NCBI GenBank assembly: GCA_050951095.1
Contig: JBMNIQ010000007.1
Coordinates: forward strand, 124,001 to 188,000
Source of the DNA: UMGS1519 sp050951095
Lineage (GTDB): Bacteria > Actinomycetota > Coriobacteriia > Coriobacteriales > Eggerthellaceae
DNA length: 64,000 bases
Reading direction: 5' to 3'
Positions 62,457-64,000 of this stretch are shown here, in pieces. The notes under the pieces are model-generated. The model had not been told where the DNA came from and did not search any database. It saw only the letters and a program-made list of their open reading frames with translations. The translations under genes were made by a program, and so were the position numbers. The first letter of the stretch is position 1, and the number at the start of each line of letters is the position of its first letter.

Positions 62457-63254
62457 CTACATCACGGGCAGTTTTCCGCCGTCCGCTTCGCCTGCCGCCG
62501 CATCCTGACCCGCGGAGCTGCCGTCCCCCAGCGCCTTCACGGGAGCCTTCCCCTCGCGCGCCTCCAAGCTGGCCTGATGGAGCTGCTCGTAGCGCTGCTG
62601 GTTCGCCTGCTCCTTCGCCAGGGCGTCCAGGGCGTCCTGGTAGCGGGCGGCGACGAGCGTCTGCTCCGTGTAGATCTTCGCCGCCGTGGACGTGGCCGCC
62701 ATGATGTACATGCGGTCCACGTGCGTGAGGTCTTCCGGATGCGCCACCACGGGAGCGAACGCGCCGTTCACGGCCACCATCTCGATGCCGCCCGGCGTGC
62801 CGGCCTCGGACCGGCCCAGGAACTGCGCCTTCAGCGATGCCTCGAACAGGTCGATGAACTTGTCGTATGCGCCCGATGCCTGGAAGCGATGCTCCACGTC
62901 GAACGCGATGAGGCGGTCGATGTCGTCCATGGAGTACAGGCGCTTCAGCAGGCATACGGAGATCAGGTACGCCACATGCAGCGGCAGGTAGCGCTTCGCC
63001 CGGGGCTGCGGCACCAGGTGGCGCTTCACGTAATTGTTCACCATCGAGGCCGTCAGCGGCTTTTCGCCGGGAAGGCGGAACAGCTCCAGCTGCTGCCCCA
63101 CGTAGTCGATGAGCTGGTCCATATACAGCTGCAGATCCGGGAAGTCCTTGAAGCGAGGCAGGTGCAGCTCGGCAATGGAGCGCGTGTACGCCTCCCAATC
63201 CAACGCCGGGAATCCTTCGGCTTTGCCCAGATATTCCTCGTACTTCTTATCCAT
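62457..63254 (-). CDS. DUF1836 family protein
   Basis: 265 residues. The DUF1836 core covers about residues 40-140: LQLYMDQLIDYVGQQLELF, LTASMVNNYVKRHLVPQP and KRYLPLHVAYLISVCLLK, a MerR-like winged-helix arrangement that suggests a DNA-binding regulator. The C-terminal 100 residues are helical and charged (TEQTLVAARYQDALDALAKEQ). Divergent from the DegV gene; each may be controlled from the region between them. Confidence 0.78.
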   Translation of the reverse strand: MDKKYEEYLGKAEGFPALDWEAYTRSIAELHLPRFKDFPDLQLYMDQLIDYVGQQLELFRLPGEKPLTASMVNNYVKRHLVPQPRAKRYLPLHVAYLISVCLLKRLYSMDDIDRLIAFDVEHRFQASGAYDKFIDLFEASLKAQFLGRSEAGTPGGIEMVAVNGAFAPVVAHPEDLTHVDRMYIMAATSTAAKIYTEQTLVAARYQDALDALAKEQANQQRYEQLHQASLEAREGKAPVKALGDGSSAGQDAAAGEADGGKLPVM

Positions 63255-63341
63255 AGCACTGCCCCCTGCCCTCTATCGATGCGCCTTTGCAGACGTAACC
63301 ATATACTTTCTCATATCATTTGTTGCAATTATTGTAACTTG

Positions 63342-63370
63342 TTGACGAAGTCTTGTCTATTACTTATTAT
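63342..63370 (+). promoter_or_regulatory. promoter of the DegV gene
   Basis: TTGACG (63342-63347), 17 bases, TATTAT (63365-63370): close to the vegetative consensus. The ATG follows about 38 bases later. Confidence 0.75.
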
Positions 63371-63408
63371 GGTTTTCAATACCAGATTAGCCGATGAAGG
63401 TGATTCAG

Positions 63409-64000
63409 ATGTCGCAAACGGAATCCATCGCATTGCTCACGGACTCCGGCACGAACGTGCCGCAGAGGCTGATGAAGAAATACGGCATCTACTGCGCCTA
63501 TCTGCGGGTGAACTACCGGGATGCGCAGTATCGCGAGATCCTGGACATCTCGTCTGCGGAAGTGCAGGACCGCTTCGACGAGGAGCTGCCCCACACGTCC
63601 ACGCCGTCGCCGCAGGATGTAGAGGAGATTGTCCAGCAGGCCATCGCGGACGGGCACGACCACCTGCTGTGCGTGCTGACATCGTCCGGCCTGACATCCA
63701 CCTATATGGTGTTCGAAAGCATCCTGGCCACGCACCCGGAAGTCACCGTCGAGCTCGTGGACACGAAGAGCATCGGCGCCGGCGCCGGCATCAACGTGCT
63801 GTACGCCGCCGAGCTCATCCAGGACGGCGTGCCCTGGAGCGAGCTGGTGGAACGGATGCAGAACGCCGTGGCGCATTCGCACGTCTACTTCCTGGTGGAC
63901 TCGCTGGAGAACCTGTACCGCGGCGGCCGCATAAACAAGGCCATCTACTCTCTGGGCTCCATGCTGAACCTGAAACCCGTCATCACGTGCAGCGAGAACG
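63409..64000 (+). CDS. DegV family fatty-acid-binding protein, 3' end outside window
   Basis: Open to the end of the window (at least 197 residues). ATG 63409 has GAAGGTGATTCAG upstream; an ATG at 63394 is less likely. DegV motifs: SIALLTDSGTNVPQRLMKKYG, TSTPSPQDVEEIVQQA, LLCVLTSSGLTSTY, VELVDTKSIGAGAG and VDSLENLYRGGRINK. Family members bind a fatty acid and, with FakA, deliver it for phosphorylation and membrane lipid synthesis. The FakA gene is not in the window. Confidence 0.9.
   Translation, partial: MSQTESIALLTDSGTNVPQRLMKKYGIYCAYLRVNYRDAQYREILDISSAEVQDRFDEELPHTSTPSPQDVEEIVQQAIADGHDHLLCVLTSSGLTSTYMVFESILATHPEVTVELVDTKSIGAGAGINVLYAAELIQDGVPWSELVERMQNAVAHSHVYFLVDSLENLYRGGRINKAIYSLGSMLNLKPVITCSEN

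Overview
The DNA is G+C-rich, and the gene content points to an anaerobic, probably gut-associated member of the Coriobacteriia (Eggerthellaceae-like; Slackia or Denitrobacterium relatives are possible). The reasons are a monoderm-type Tad pilus locus without a secretin, a CarD-like regulator, DUF6110 and DUF1836 proteins, a lactate-oxidation operon, and many flavin- and CoA-dependent redox genes. This placement is inference from gene families, not a search result. No prophage, insertion sequence, CRISPR array or rRNA was seen.

Layout. 0-2.2 kb: the end of threonine synthase (frameshifted) and NudC. 2.2-12.6 kb, minus strand: a compact Tad/Flp pilus operon running cpaB, tadZ, tadA, tadB, tadC, flp, a second Flp-like pilin, tadE, a large TadG-like protein, a second TadE-like protein, an exported protein, DUF192 and a zinc-ribbon protein. 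13-17.4 kb: a frameshifted TetR regulator, queA, tRNA-Val, a hypothetical protein, exopolyphosphatase, tRNA-Arg and a 38-residue membrane protein. 17.5-23.9 kb: a MarR regulator with a heterodimeric ABC exporter, divergent from a secreted lysine-rich beta-helix protein; both promoters carry related palindromes.

24.3-43.2 kb is the most distinctive region. It holds an FadH/BaiCD-like flavin and Fe-S reductase, a Nudix/metallo-beta-lactamase pair, two acyl-CoA ligases, two acyl-CoA dehydrogenases, a type III CoA-transferase, a hotdog thioesterase, an enoyl-CoA hydratase-like protein lacking the usual catalytic glutamates, a desulfoferrodoxin-like protein, an FMN reductase with an in-frame amber codon, a TetR regulator, CarD, two UspA proteins and a hypoxanthine-DNA glycosylase. 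The set resembles carnitine (cai) or bile-acid (bai) side-chain chemistry: activate an acid to its CoA ester, reduce or eliminate, and recycle the CoA. The substrate cannot be read from the sequence.

43.4-64 kb is mostly housekeeping and central metabolism: a GH25 lysozyme, a 33-residue membrane protein plus NfeD, lutABC, PAP2, DUF308, acyl-ACP thioesterase, a wrecked P1B-type ATPase, DUF6110, a shikimate kinase-like protein, DUF2207 and LemA, lactate permease, ispE, tRNA adenosine deaminase, two tRNA-Ser genes, a 36-residue membrane protein, citrate synthase, DUF1836 and the start of a DegV protein. lutABC, lactate permease and citrate synthase together suggest lactate as a carbon source.

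Single-base frameshifts or a premature stop occur in several otherwise well-conserved genes (near 1130, 4380, 6995, 13366, 35368 and many between 50.5 and 53 kb). Some are probably sequence errors, so affected genes are described as single loci rather than as separate fragments.
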